Below are positions 26,254 through 35,733 of a stretch of 64,000 nt of DNA, one piece after another. The translations under genes were made by a program, and so were the position numbers. The stretch is from an uncultured Alistipes sp. (lineage in GTDB: Bacteria > Bacteroidota > Bacteroidia > Bacteroidales > Rikenellaceae): the NCBI GenBank assembly GCA_900770635.1, contig CAAGLB010000022.1, forward strand, positions 1 through 64,000. The letters are read 5' to 3'. Numbering within the stretch: position 1 is the first letter of the stretch; every line of letters starts with the position of its first letter. The notes below the pieces were generated by a model, which was not told the origin of the DNA, searched no databases, and saw nothing but the letters and a program-made list of their open reading frames with translations.

Positions 26254-27279
26254 ATGGACATTACAATATTAGGCATAGAGTCATCGTGCGACGACACGTC
26301 AGCTGCAGTGCTCCGCAACACCACCCTTCTGTCAAATGTAATTGCCTCACAGGCAGTACATCAGAAGTATGGCGGCGTGATTCCCGAGCTCGCATCACGT
26401 GCCCACCAGCAAAACATAATCCCCGTTGTTGACACAGCTCTCAAAGAGGCAGGCATCACCATCGACAAAGTCGATGCCATAGCCTTCACTCGTGGCCCAG
26501 GCTTGCTCGGTTCACTGCTCGTCGGTGTATCGTTTGCCAAGGGACTATCTATTGCCAACAACATTCCGCTTGTTGAGGTCAACCACCTCCAAGGACATAT
26601 CCTCTCACACTTTGTGGACGTGCCCGACAGAGAGCTTCCACATCCATCGTTCCCATTCTTGTGCTTACTCGTGAGCGGCGGCCACACCCAGATTGTGCGT
26701 GTTGACTCGCCCAGCCAGATGGATATCATAGGCACAACCATCGACGATGCTGCTGGCGAGGCCTTCGACAAGTGCGCAAAGGTAATGGGACTACCCTACC
26801 CTGGCGGCCCCATAATAGACCGCTTGGCAAAGGAGGGCAACTGCAAGGCATTTAAGTTTGCAAAGCCCCATGTCGAGGGCGAGTTCGATTACTCGTTCTC
26901 GGGACTCAAAACATCGTTTCTCTACACCCTGCGTGATGCCGTTAAGGAGAATCCAAACTTCGTGGAGGAGAACAAGGCCGACCTATGCGCATCATTGCAG
27001 CACACCATCGTAGAGATACTTCTCGACAAGCTCATCAAGGCCTCTAAGGCCACGGGGATCAAGGACATAGCCATCGCTGGTGGCGTGTCGGCAAACTCGG
27101 GACTCCGCAACGGAATTACCGAGGCGGGCAAGCGTCGTGGCTGGCGCACATTCCTCCCAGAGTTTAAGTTCACCACCGACAATGCTGCGATGATTGCTGT
27201 TGCTGGCTACTACCGCTACATGGCGGGCGAGCTATCGTCGCTCGACGTGTCGCCCGTAGCACGCATCCAAGACCTATAA
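26254..27279 (+). CDS. tsaD: tRNA N6-adenosine threonylcarbamoyltransferase
   Basis: The 341-residue protein starts MDITILGIESSCDDTSAA, the ASKHA-fold signature. It has His111 and His115 in NHLQGH, the Fe/Zn-binding pair conserved in TsaD, and PELASRAHQ, GPGLLGSL, LVSGGHTQI, GEAFDKCAKV, YSFSGLKTS and GGVSANSGLR. With TsaB, TsaE and TsaC it makes t6A37 on tRNAs that read ANN codons. It is universal and essential in most bacteria. It is divergent from tamB, and the YhcC-like gene follows 8 nt later, presumably co-transcribed. Confidence 0.97.
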   Translation: MDITILGIESSCDDTSAAVLRNTTLLSNVIASQAVHQKYGGVIPELASRAHQQNIIPVVDTALKEAGITIDKVDAIAFTRGPGLLGSLLVGVSFAKGLSIANNIPLVEVNHLQGHILSHFVDVPDRELPHPSFPFLCLLVSGGHTQIVRVDSPSQMDIIGTTIDDAAGEAFDKCAKVMGLPYPGGPIIDRLAKEGNCKAFKFAKPHVEGEFDYSFSGLKTSFLYTLRDAVKENPNFVEENKADLCASLQHTIVEILLDKLIKASKATGIKDIAIAGGVSANSGLRNGITEAGKRRGWRTFLPEFKFTTDNAAMIAVAGYYRYMAGELSSLDVSPVARIQDL

Positions 27280-27287
27280 TTGCGACC

Positions 27288-28232
27288 ATGCAACGCTCGA
27301 TGCAACCCTTCAACGACTACGGCAGCCTTATGCGCCAACGCCTTGGAGGCCGCATCCAGAAGATTGCTATAGATGCCGCCATGAGCTGTCCAAACCGAGA
27401 TGGTAGGATAGCTCATGGCGGCTGTACTTTTTGTCTTAACGAAGCATTTTCCCCATCCTACTGCCGCACATCGCAGAGCATCACTAAGCAAATAGACAAC
27501 GGCATTGAGTTTCATGCGTCACGCGGCCGTATAGCACAACACTATATAGCTTATTTTCAGTCGGGTAGCAACACATACGCACCGATAGATAAGCTCCGAA
27601 AGCTATACAACGAAGCTATTAGCCACCCTAAAATTTCGGGCATAATCGTTGGCACACGCCCCGACTGCATCGGTTCTGAAATACTCGACCTATTGGCCGA
27701 TATTGCCACACATAAATATGTAGCCATAGAGTACGGCATAGAGTCCACTCTCGACACCACGCTCAACCACGTAAACCGAGGTCATACGTTTACCGATGCC
27801 CAACATGCTGTGGTGCAAACCAAAGAGCGAGGCATTGACGTCGGCGCACACTTCATCCTCGGACTCCCAGGCGAAAGCTACGAACATCTCGTCGACCAAA
27901 CATACGCAATCAACTCACTGAATCTCAACTTCATAAAGTTTCATCAGTTGCAAATATACCACTCTACGCCCATGGCCGAGGAGTGGTCGACACACCCCGA
28001 GCGTTTTGCCTTAAATGGCATCACCAGCAACGAATATGTCGAGCTAATCATCAACATCATCCGCCGCCTCAACCCCAACATCTCTATCGAGCGCTTTGCC
28101 TCGCAAGCGCCCCGCCAGCTACTGCTACACTCGCCGCTCGGAGGTCTGCGTCTTGACGCCCTACGCAAGATGATTGTTGACCGAATGGATGAGTTGTGTG
28201 CCACACAAGGAGATTTGCTCGGCAATAGGTAG
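27288..28232 (+). CDS. YhcC-type (TIGR01212-like) radical SAM protein
   Basis: The 314-residue protein binds a radical-SAM 4Fe-4S cluster through Cys34, Cys46 and Cys49 (SCPNRDG, then GGCTFC), the spaced motif of the YhcC/TIGR01212 subfamily. Further landmarks are YFQSGSNTYAP, GTRPDC, EYGIEST, GAHFILGLPGES and FIKFHQLQIYHSTPMA. The reaction of this widely conserved family is not firmly established; it is related to the Elp3-like radical SAM proteins. It lies 8 nt after tsaD, so a link to tRNA modification is possible, though that is inference. Confidence 0.88.
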   Translation: MQRSMQPFNDYGSLMRQRLGGRIQKIAIDAAMSCPNRDGRIAHGGCTFCLNEAFSPSYCRTSQSITKQIDNGIEFHASRGRIAQHYIAYFQSGSNTYAPIDKLRKLYNEAISHPKISGIIVGTRPDCIGSEILDLLADIATHKYVAIEYGIESTLDTTLNHVNRGHTFTDAQHAVVQTKERGIDVGAHFILGLPGESYEHLVDQTYAINSLNLNFIKFHQLQIYHSTPMAEEWSTHPERFALNGITSNEYVELIINIIRRLNPNISIERFASQAPRQLLLHSPLGGLRLDALRKMIVDRMDELCATQGDLLGNR

Positions 28233-28271
28233 TCGGCGCAGCTCTTTAAATCGCTCTTCAAATCAGCTCAC

Positions 28272-28295
28272 AAAAGGCCCATCGGCCCATTTTTT
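28272..28295 (+). terminator. Probable terminator after the YhcC-type gene
   Basis: AAAAGGCC-CATC-GGCC with a short bulge then TTTTTT forms a compact stem followed by a T-run. Confidence 0.55.
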
Positions 28296-28306
28296 CTTCG
28301 AAATAT

Positions 28307-28337
28307 TTTGTTCGTCACGATTTTTTACCTACCTTTG
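28307..28337 (+). promoter_or_regulatory. Promoter for the multidomain lipoprotein
   Basis: TTTG (28307-28310), a 19-nt spacer and TACCTTTG (28330-28337) form a consensus promoter. It implies a long leader of about 145 nt, GC-rich in its middle (GCGCGAGCGC near 28375), which may be structured. Confidence 0.75.
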
Positions 28338-28488
28338 TTAGGTATTATGCGGATTACGCCCTTTGCCACGGGAGCGCGAGCGCTACGTAACGAGCAATTA
28401 CGGCGGCGAAAAGTTTTAGACAACAGGGCTTAGTATCTGCAAATAAGCAATATACGACAATAAAAAAACAAACAAAATAATTTACACT

Positions 28489-31400
28489 ATGAAAAAGCTC
28501 TTACTATTCATGTTGAGCGCCATGCTATTTGGCGTTGCGTGTCAACAAGAGATCGACTACGTCGACCTTACCAAAGGTACGAACAACGGCGTAATCGTGA
28601 CATTGGGCGTTAACGTTCCCGAGTTGGAGGCTACACGTAGCGGCGAGGAGGGAACTGTGCCTGGCCTAAACAGTGGTCTTGGCGCTATCGACAACTTCGA
28701 TGCTGCTCAGAAATGGGGCGAGCACGACCTTCGCTACATGATGGAGATCTACGAGGTAACCGAGGGTTACAAAAACGAGGAGAGCCCTATCAAGAACGAG
28801 CGTTTAGTATCGGTTCACAACTCTTACGAGCCAACATCATTCAAGGTGCGCCTTATTCCTAACCGTAAGTACCGCTTTGTTGTGTGGGCCGACTTCGTTA
28901 ACGAGGGCAGCACCGTAGAGAATGTCAGTGACCTCTACTACGACACCACTGACTTCAACAACATTACCCGCAAGAACGTGACGGCTATGGAGGAGAGCTA
29001 CGATGCCTACTTCATCCAGAAGGATTTCTTTGTTGAGGCAAATGGCCTAACCGAGCCTCTCGAGCTAAAGCGTCCTTTCGGCAAGGTGCGTATCATCACC
29101 ACTGACTTCGACGAGGTAAACATCGGCTCAGAGCCTACAAAGGTTACTGTTAAGTTCTTCAACCATGCATTGAGCAACAGCCTCGACGCTGTTACTGGCG
29201 TAGCCTCTGGCGAGAGCTATAACGAGTATATCGAGTACGCTATCAACAAGAACAATCCTTACACCGAGGGTTGGGATAGCTCAGCAAGCAACATGACTCT
29301 CTTTGCCGACTACATCCTTGGTGGCGACGAGACAAAGGGTGCTCAGGAGATCAACATCGAGATGACCGTTTGGGGTAAGGATGGCCGTGAGATTATCACA
29401 CGTAAGTTCGACACCCAGATTCCTTTGGAGCGCAACAAGCTTACAACAATCGTTGGTAACTTGCTCACCGTTGGCACAGAGTTCAACATCACTATCGACG
29501 ACAACTTCTCTGGCGAGTATGTTCACGACGTAGAGGACGAGCAGACAGCAATCACCGAGTGGAGCGCTGGCGAGCTTAACGAGGAGCACAACTACGAGTT
29601 TACAATCAACGATGGCACAAACAACTTCTCACTTCTTGTTTCAGAGAACGCCATCGAGAATGGCCAGCTCAAGGCTGCTAAGTACACATTCGTGGAGAAC
29701 GATGGCAAGTCGCTCGAGGATGATAACTTCACCATCAACAACCTCAAGGTTGCAGCCACACGTTCTGACCTCATCGACGCTATCGTTAAGGCTGGTACGT
29801 TGAACGTCACAAATCGCGAGGAGGGCGGCGTAGATGTAGCTCTCGACCTATACTATGCTACCGACGCAGAGGATACAGAGTACGACAACATCAGCTACAC
29901 ATTCACAAGCGAGGAGAACATCGTAGCAAAGACACGCATCGCAACTCCAGAGGTTAAGGCTGATGTTAAGAGCAATGTTATCACCCTCACATGGGATGCT
30001 ATCGAGGGCGCTGCAAACTACTCTATCACCAACGGCAGCGAGATGCCTGTGTTCGTTGAGGAGCCTACTTATGTATTCACTGGCGAGTACGACACCGAGT
30101 ACACATTCGTTGTTGTTGCTCTTGCTGCCGACGAGGCTAAGCACTACGAGTCGGAGTGCGCAACTGTTACTGCAAAGACTAAGCCTGCTCCAGTAGCTAT
30201 TGCAGCTCCTGTGGTAACTGCTACTGTTGACGTTAACGTTATCACTTTGACTTGGGAGGCTATCGAGGGTGCTGCTCACTACACCGTTCAGGTTGACGAC
30301 GATGTTGAGGAGGTTGTTGAGGCTACATCATACACCTTCGAGGGCGACTACGAGTACGAGTACACATTCACTATTAAGGCTATCGCTGCTAACACCGAGC
30401 TCAACCTCGACTCTGAGGCAGTTGTTGTTGAGGTTACTACCGAGGCAAAGCCAATTACAGCGATTACTGTTGCTGAGTTCCTCAAGCTTAAGGATACTAC
30501 CAATGAGTACCTCCTTACTGGCAAGATTACAAGTGTGGCTAACACCACTTATGGTAACTTCGACCTCACAGATGAGACAGGTAAGGTTTATGTATATGGT
30601 TTGCTTACTCCAGAGGGTGCTGCACAGAAGCAGTGGGCAGCAGCAGGTCTAAAGCAGGGCGACATCATCACTATCAAGGGTAAGTACAATGTTTACAACA
30701 ACAGCCCACAGGTTAAAAATGCAGTATATGTATCGCACATGGGTATCAATGTAGACAACAGCACACTTCAGTTTACTGCTGAGGGCGGTTCATTGGATGT
30801 TACTGCAACATTGGTTAACTCAACCGATGCCATCTCTGTTAGCGTTGACAACCAACACTTCACCGTTGCTTTGAAGTCAGGCTCAACATACACTGTTACT
30901 GCTCCTGCAAACGAGGCTGAGGAGGCTATCTATGCCAACCTCACATTCACCGCAGGCGAGCTTTCAGCAGTAGTAGCTATCTCTCAGGCAAAGCTAGCCA
31001 CAGGCAACGAGGTTGAGGGTGGCCGTGATGATTTCAACACCGTAGCAGCTAACAGTAGTTACAGTTCACGCAAAACAACAGCAGGTTGGGCAGGTACAAA
31101 CTGTGCTGTAATGCAGGGTGGTACATCAGACAGCAACCCAACCTTCAAGTTTATCGGTTCAACAAGCTCTACACGTGCATTTACAATGAATGGTAAGACA
31201 TCGGCTAAGGGTAAGATCACTTCTCCTACACTTACCACTGGTTGCGGCAAGCTCTCGTTGAAGTATGGTAATGCATTCTCTGAGAGCAATGGTGTTGACT
31301 TCACCGTGACTATCAAGCAGAATGGCTCCGCAGTGCAGACTTATAAGGTTGATGTTAACTCTATTACTCAGAAGATGGCTTATACATGGGAGCAGGATGT

Positions 31401-31515
31401 TAACGTGGCTGGCGATTTCGTAATTGAGATTACAAACAACTCTCCATCAAACAGCGGCAGCAACAAGGACCGTGTTTCTATTTGGGACATCGAGTGGACT
31501 GGCTATGCTGAATAA
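28489..31515 (+). CDS. Large multidomain surface lipoprotein (fn3, OB-fold, BACON modules)
   Basis: The 1008-residue protein has a lipoprotein signal peptide with the lipobox GVAC (Cys18). Residues ~30-345 resemble the fimbrillin-associated/DUF6562-like lipoprotein domain common in Bacteroidales (ATRSGEEG, then a RPFGKVRI strand). Two fibronectin-III-like repeats follow (VITLTWDAIEGAANYSI and VITLTWEAIEGAAHYTV). Next is an OB-fold-like domain (YLLTGKITSVANTTYGNFDL and QGDIITIKGKY), a BACON-like domain (STLQFTAEGGSLDVTATL), and a C-terminal jelly-roll-like domain ending IWDIEWTGY. It is probably cell-surface exposed and may bind glycan or another ligand; no catalytic motif was seen. It is a single-gene unit. 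Confidence 0.75.
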   Translation: MKKLLLFMLSAMLFGVACQQEIDYVDLTKGTNNGVIVTLGVNVPELEATRSGEEGTVPGLNSGLGAIDNFDAAQKWGEHDLRYMMEIYEVTEGYKNEESPIKNERLVSVHNSYEPTSFKVRLIPNRKYRFVVWADFVNEGSTVENVSDLYYDTTDFNNITRKNVTAMEESYDAYFIQKDFFVEANGLTEPLELKRPFGKVRIITTDFDEVNIGSEPTKVTVKFFNHALSNSLDAVTGVASGESYNEYIEYAINKNNPYTEGWDSSASNMTLFADYILGGDETKGAQEINIEMTVWGKDGREIITRKFDTQIPLERNKLTTIVGNLLTVGTEFNITIDDNFSGEYVHDVEDEQTAITEWSAGELNEEHNYEFTINDGTNNFSLLVSENAIENGQLKAAKYTFVENDGKSLEDDNFTINNLKVAATRSDLIDAIVKAGTLNVTNREEGGVDVALDLYYATDAEDTEYDNISYTFTSEENIVAKTRIATPEVKADVKSNVITLTWDAIEGAANYSITNGSEMPVFVEEPTYVFTGEYDTEYTFVVVALAADEAKHYESECATVTAKTKPAPVAIAAPVVTATVDVNVITLTWEAIEGAAHYTVQVDDDVEEVVEATSYTFEGDYEYEYTFTIKAIAANTELNLDSEAVVVEVTTEAKPITAITVAEFLKLKDTTNEYLLTGKITSVANTTYGNFDLTDETGKVYVYGLLTPEGAAQKQWAAAGLKQGDIITIKGKYNVYNNSPQVKNAVYVSHMGINVDNSTLQFTAEGGSLDVTATLVNSTDAISVSVDNQHFTVALKSGSTYTVTAPANEAEEAIYANLTFTAGELSAVVAISQAKLATGNEVEGGRDDFNTVAANSSYSSRKTTAGWAGTNCAVMQGGTSDSNPTFKFIGSTSSTRAFTMNGKTSAKGKITSPTLTTGCGKLSLKYGNAFSESNGVDFTVTIKQNGSAVQTYKVDVNSITQKMAYTWEQDVNVAGDFVIEITNNSPSNSGSNKDRVSIWDIEWTGYAE

Positions 31516-31543
31516 CATATCAGCTAAAAGCATCTAACACTAA

Positions 31544-31572
31544 GGCACTCGCTTCACGGCGAGTGTCTTTTT
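31544..31572 (+). terminator. Terminator of the multidomain lipoprotein gene
   Basis: A 9-bp stem (GGCACTCGC with GCGAGTGTC, one G-T pair) is followed by TTTTT. Confidence 0.8.
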
Positions 31573-31725
31573 CTGTTACAATCTAAGCCATGAGCGCTAT
31601 TAAGATTCTAAAAATACGTCGCTCTACCCCATTGCTACACACCTATTATATATATTGCTTCACTTTTCTTTCGACAAAAAGAGCAAAAAAGGGCCAATAA
31701 ATTTCAATCTTTGTGCAATAATTTG

Positions 31726-31733
31726 TATCTTTG
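31726..31733 (+). promoter_or_regulatory. -7 box of the hydA promoter
   Basis: TATCTTTG lies 28 nt upstream of the ATG at 31762. A TTTC at 31702-31705 is at the right distance for a weak -33 box. It also rules out upstream start codons in the same frame. Confidence 0.55.
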
Positions 31734-31761
31734 CTCAATTATTATAAATAACACCACTCGT

Positions 31762-33210
31762 ATGGCAATTAAGAATAACGTAATGATCGTGCGCCAGAGA
31801 CTTCTCACAAAGCTTGTGGGCCTCTGGAATGAGGGTGCACTTGTCGAGAAAATCGACCGAGTACCCATTGAGTTTAGTCCTCGCAACTCACAGGTGCGTG
31901 GCCGTTGTTGCATCCACAAGGAGCGTGCAGTATGGAAGTACAAGTCGCTACCATTGTTGGGCTACGACATGACCGACGAGACCGACGAGCTAATGCCACT
32001 ATCGGCATACGCCAAGATGGCTCTCGACCGCAAGCAGATTAAGGATAACATCATGTGTGTTATCGACGAGGCTTGCTCGTCATGTGTGCGCACCAACTAC
32101 GACATTACAAACCTCTGCCGAGGCTGTGTTGCTCGTGCCTGCGAGCATGCTTGTCCTAAGAACGCTATCGAGTTCGATCCCGAGACATCGCAGGGCAAGA
32201 TCAACCACAAGATTTGTATCAGCTGCGGTAAGTGTTTCAACGCTTGTCCTTACCACGCCATTGTTTACATCCCTGTTCCTTGCGAGGAGGCATGTCCTGT
32301 TGGCGCTATCTCTAAGGACGAGTATGGCGTAGAGCATATCGACGAGAACAAGTGTATCTACTGCGGTAAGTGTATGAACGCCTGCCCATTCGGCGCTATC
32401 TTCGAGATCTCACAGGTATTCGACATCTTGGAGTCTATACGTCGTGGCGAGGAGGTCATCGCAATTGTTGCTCCATCAATCCTCTCGCAGTACAACGTAC
32501 CTACTGAGCAGGTTTACGGTGCTATCAAGGCTATCGGCTTCAAGGATGTTATCGAGGTGGCACGTGGTGCTGAGGTAACTACCGAGAAGGAGACTCACGA
32601 GTTTGCTGAGAAGATGGAGGAGGGCCAGCCATTTATGACCACTTCATGCTGTCCATCATACATGGAGATGGCTCGCAAGCACGCCCCAGAGCTTCAGAAG
32701 TATATCTCATCGACATACTCTCCAATGGTCTACACCGCAGACATCGCTCGCGAGAAGTATCCTAACGCAAAGGTTGTCTTCGTAGGCCCATGTATCGCTA
32801 AGCGTAAGGAGGCACGCCGTGAGGATCTTCAGGGCAAGGTTGACTTCGTGCTCACTTACGAGGAGGTACACGCAATCCTTGGTGGTATGAATATTGAGCT
32901 TGGCGAGGCTAACGTACACCCTGTTGACTGCGCATCACGCCGCTCAGCACACGGCTTTGCTGAGAATGGTGGTGTTACTGCTGCGGTTAAGGAGTTGGTT
33001 GCTGGCAAACTCGACTTCACAACACTTCAGATTGCAGGTCTCAACAAGAAGAATGTCGGTTTGTTGAAGGCTTACGGCAAGACAGGTAAGGCTCCAGCAC
33101 AGTTCATCGAGGTGATGGTTTGTGATGGTGGCTGTATCTCAGGTCCAAGCGTTCACACCGCTTATGGCGATGGCAAGAAGACATTTGATGCTGAGCTAAA
33201 CAAGAGATAA
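31762..33210 (+). CDS. hydA: [FeFe] hydrogenase catalytic subunit (short ferredoxin-fused type)
   Basis: The 482-residue enzyme reduces protons to H2 or oxidises H2 at an H-cluster. The N-terminal half has 4Fe-4S ferredoxin motifs (CISCGKCFNACP and CIYCGKCMNACP) plus an upstream cysteine-rich segment (CSSCVRTNYD, CRGCVARACEHACP). The H-cluster motifs are TSCCP (Cys296-297), GPCIAK (Cys344) and VCDGGCISG (Cys454, Cys458). The L1 motif has Y instead of the usual W (CCPSY), and L2 reads GPC instead of MPC; both fit group B rather than group A enzymes. ATG at 31762 is the start because the promoter overlaps the longer frame. It begins the hydA-hydE-hydG-hydF operon. Confidence 0.92.
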   Translation: MAIKNNVMIVRQRLLTKLVGLWNEGALVEKIDRVPIEFSPRNSQVRGRCCIHKERAVWKYKSLPLLGYDMTDETDELMPLSAYAKMALDRKQIKDNIMCVIDEACSSCVRTNYDITNLCRGCVARACEHACPKNAIEFDPETSQGKINHKICISCGKCFNACPYHAIVYIPVPCEEACPVGAISKDEYGVEHIDENKCIYCGKCMNACPFGAIFEISQVFDILESIRRGEEVIAIVAPSILSQYNVPTEQVYGAIKAIGFKDVIEVARGAEVTTEKETHEFAEKMEEGQPFMTTSCCPSYMEMARKHAPELQKYISSTYSPMVYTADIAREKYPNAKVVFVGPCIAKRKEARREDLQGKVDFVLTYEEVHAILGGMNIELGEANVHPVDCASRRSAHGFAENGGVTAAVKELVAGKLDFTTLQIAGLNKKNVGLLKAYGKTGKAPAQFIEVMVCDGGCISGPSVHTAYGDGKKTFDAELNKR

Positions 33211-33229
33211 TTAGGAACTTAAATACTCA

Positions 33230-34273
33230 ATGATAGAGTTTGTAGAGCGTTTATCACGAGGCGAGAAACTCACCGCCCCACAACTGGGGCAGCTGCTTAA
33301 AGGTGCTGCCCACGATAATAACGTGCTCAAACTTCTACGCAACTACGCTGTCCGAACTGCCCGTGAGCAGTTCGGACTTGGCGTATATATACGTGGCCTC
33401 ATCGAGGTGTCGAGCTACTGCCGCTGCGACTGCATGTACTGTGGTCTTAGGCGCAGCAACCGCTCGGCCGAGCGCTACCGCCTCACCGCCGACGAGATTA
33501 TGCGATGCGCCGAGGAGGGCTACAAACTCGGCTTCCGCACCTTTGTGCTTCAAGGTGGCGAGGATGGCACACATACTGACAGCTGGCTTGTAGGCGTTAT
33601 AAGCAAGCTACGCACAACATATCCAGATGTAGCCATAACATTGTCGCTCGGCGAGCGCAGCGAGGAGTCATACCGACTGCTCAAGGAGGCAGGTGCTAAC
33701 CGCTACCTCTTGCGCCACGAGACAGCAAACAGCGAGCTTTACGACTCGCTACACCCATCGAGCCGAGGTCTTGAACACCGCCTCGACTGCCTACGCTCAC
33801 TAAAAAAACTTGGCTACCAGGTGGGCATGGGAATGATGATAGGTGTCAAGGGCCAGACCATTGACGACATTGCCAACGACCTTGCGCTCATTGCCGAGAT
33901 GGATTGTCAGATGGTTGGCATAGGCCCATTTCTTCCGCACAAGGCAACACCGCTTGGAGGCGAGCCTGCGGGAAGTCTTGAACTGACGTTGGCAGCGGTG
34001 GCCATAGCACGCCTACTGCTACCCCACGCACTAATACCTTCGACAACAGCTCTCGCAACACTCTCACCCACAGGACGTTTAGAGGGAATACTCTCGGGAG
34101 CAAATGTTGTGATGCCCAACCTCTCGCCCTCGGACGTGAGGGCCAAGTATGCCATCTACGAGAATAAAGCCTCGTGGGGCAAGGAGGCTGCCGAAGGACT
34201 TGCGGCACTGGACAAGGAACTCAACACCATTGGCTATCACATAGATTGGTCAAGAGGTGACTACATATACTAA
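33230..34273 (+). CDS. hydE: [FeFe] hydrogenase maturase HydE
   Basis: The 347-residue radical SAM protein has CxxxCxxC at Cys64, Cys68 and Cys71 (CRCDCMYC), GGED and SLGERSEESYRLLKEAGANRYLLRHET, which are characteristic of HydE. It works with HydG on a cysteine-Fe(CO)2CN synthon to assemble the diiron subsite of the H-cluster. The C-terminal TIM-barrel closes with NVVMPNLSPSDVRAKY. It is encoded 20 nt after hydA and 33 nt before hydG. HydE is related to BioB and PylB, but the full hyd neighbourhood makes the assignment secure. Confidence 0.95.
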   Translation: MIEFVERLSRGEKLTAPQLGQLLKGAAHDNNVLKLLRNYAVRTAREQFGLGVYIRGLIEVSSYCRCDCMYCGLRRSNRSAERYRLTADEIMRCAEEGYKLGFRTFVLQGGEDGTHTDSWLVGVISKLRTTYPDVAITLSLGERSEESYRLLKEAGANRYLLRHETANSELYDSLHPSSRGLEHRLDCLRSLKKLGYQVGMGMMIGVKGQTIDDIANDLALIAEMDCQMVGIGPFLPHKATPLGGEPAGSLELTLAAVAIARLLLPHALIPSTTALATLSPTGRLEGILSGANVVMPNLSPSDVRAKYAIYENKASWGKEAAEGLAALDKELNTIGYHIDWSRGDYIY

Positions 34274-34305
34274 AACCCCAAATATAAACCTAAAACGTAA
34301 CCAAG

Positions 34306-35730
34306 ATGACAGAATATAACGTAAAATCGGAGCACGCCGCCGAGTTTATCCACGACGGCGAGATTCGCTCGACACTGCAATATGCTGTTGAGCATAAGAA
34401 CGATAAGGCACTTATCGAGGTGATATTGGCTAAGGCCGAGCTTGGCAAGGGAATATCGCACCGTGAGGCAGCCGTGCTTATCGAGGTTGAGGACAAGGAG
34501 ATTGAGGAGCGTATGTACTCGATTGCCCGCAAGCTCAAGGAGCAGATTTATGGCAACCGCATTGTGATGTTTGCACCACTCTATCTCTCTAATCACTGCG
34601 TAAATGGCTGTGTATATTGTCCTTACCACGCACAAAACCGCACTATTCCTCGCCGCAAGCTTACCCAAGAGGAGATTCGTCGTGAGGTTATTGCACTTCA
34701 GGACATGGGCCACAAGCGCCTTGCTCTTGAGACGGGCGAGCACCCTAAGCTAAGCCCTATCGAGTATGTGTTGGAGTCTATCGACACCATCTACTCTATT
34801 CATCATAAGAATGGCGCTATACGTCGTGTCAACGTAAACATTGCCGCAACAACCGTTGAGAACTACACACGCCTCAAGGATGCTGGCATCGGCACATACA
34901 TCCTCTTTGAGGAGACCTACGACCGTGAGGCATACGAGAAACTACACCCCACAGGCCCTAAGAGCGACTGGGCATACCACACAGAGGCGATGGATCGTGC
35001 GATGCTTGGTGGCATCGACGATGTTGGCGTGGGTGCTTTGTTTGGCTTGTCGAACTACCGCTACGACGTTGTCGGTATCTTGATGCATGCCGAGCATCTC
35101 GAGGCACGCTTTGGCGTTGGTCCTCATACAATTAGCGTTCCACGTATCCGTCCTGCCGACGACATCGATCCTAAGGACTTCCCTAATGCCGTTACCGACG
35201 AGGTGTTCCGCCGCATTGTCGCTGTATTGCGCCTCGCCGTGCCATATACCGGCATGATTGTGTCGACACGAGAGTCGCAGCGCTCACGTGAGCTTGTGCT
35301 CGACGTGGGTGTATCGCAGCTCAGCGGTGGCTCTAAGACATCGGTGGGCGGCTATGCCGAGGGCGTTGTGGATGCTGAGGACTCAGCGCAGTTCGACATC
35401 TCGGATAACCGCACACTGGACGAGATTGTTGGCTGGCTGCTCAACCTCGGATATATCCCAAGCTTCTGCACTGCATGCTATCGTGAGGGACGTACTGGCG
35501 ACCGCTTCATGTCGTTGGCAAAGCGTGGCCTTATTGGCAACTGCTGCGCACCAAATGCCCTTATGACTCTCGCCGAGTATCTCGAGGATTATGCCTCGCC
35601 AATGGTTAAACTCGAAGGTCAAAAGATGATTGAGCGACTAACACAGATTATCCCTTCGGAGAAGGTGCGCCAGATCACCGAGCGCAACCTCAAGGCTATT
35701 GTCGAGGGACAGCGTGACTTTAGATTTTAG
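34306..35730 (+). CDS. hydG: [FeFe] hydrogenase maturase HydG
   Basis: The 474-residue enzyme cleaves tyrosine to CO and cyanide and builds the Fe(CO)2CN unit. The radical-SAM cluster ligands are Cys98, Cys102 and Cys105 (CVNGCVYC). The HydG-specific C-terminal motif for the auxiliary cluster is present as Cys388-x2-Cys391-x22-Cys414. Other family landmarks are GEHPKLSPIEYV, FEETYDREAYEKLHP and SRESQRSRELV-like residues (STRESQRSREL). Both cluster sites are intact, so the enzyme should be active. It lies between hydE and hydF, with a 3-nt gap to hydF. Confidence 0.96.
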   Translation: MTEYNVKSEHAAEFIHDGEIRSTLQYAVEHKNDKALIEVILAKAELGKGISHREAAVLIEVEDKEIEERMYSIARKLKEQIYGNRIVMFAPLYLSNHCVNGCVYCPYHAQNRTIPRRKLTQEEIRREVIALQDMGHKRLALETGEHPKLSPIEYVLESIDTIYSIHHKNGAIRRVNVNIAATTVENYTRLKDAGIGTYILFEETYDREAYEKLHPTGPKSDWAYHTEAMDRAMLGGIDDVGVGALFGLSNYRYDVVGILMHAEHLEARFGVGPHTISVPRIRPADDIDPKDFPNAVTDEVFRRIVAVLRLAVPYTGMIVSTRESQRSRELVLDVGVSQLSGGSKTSVGGYAEGVVDAEDSAQFDISDNRTLDEIVGWLLNLGYIPSFCTACYREGRTGDRFMSLAKRGLIGNCCAPNALMTLAEYLEDYASPMVKLEGQKMIERLTQIIPSEKVRQITERNLKAIVEGQRDFRF

Positions 35731-35733
35731 GCT

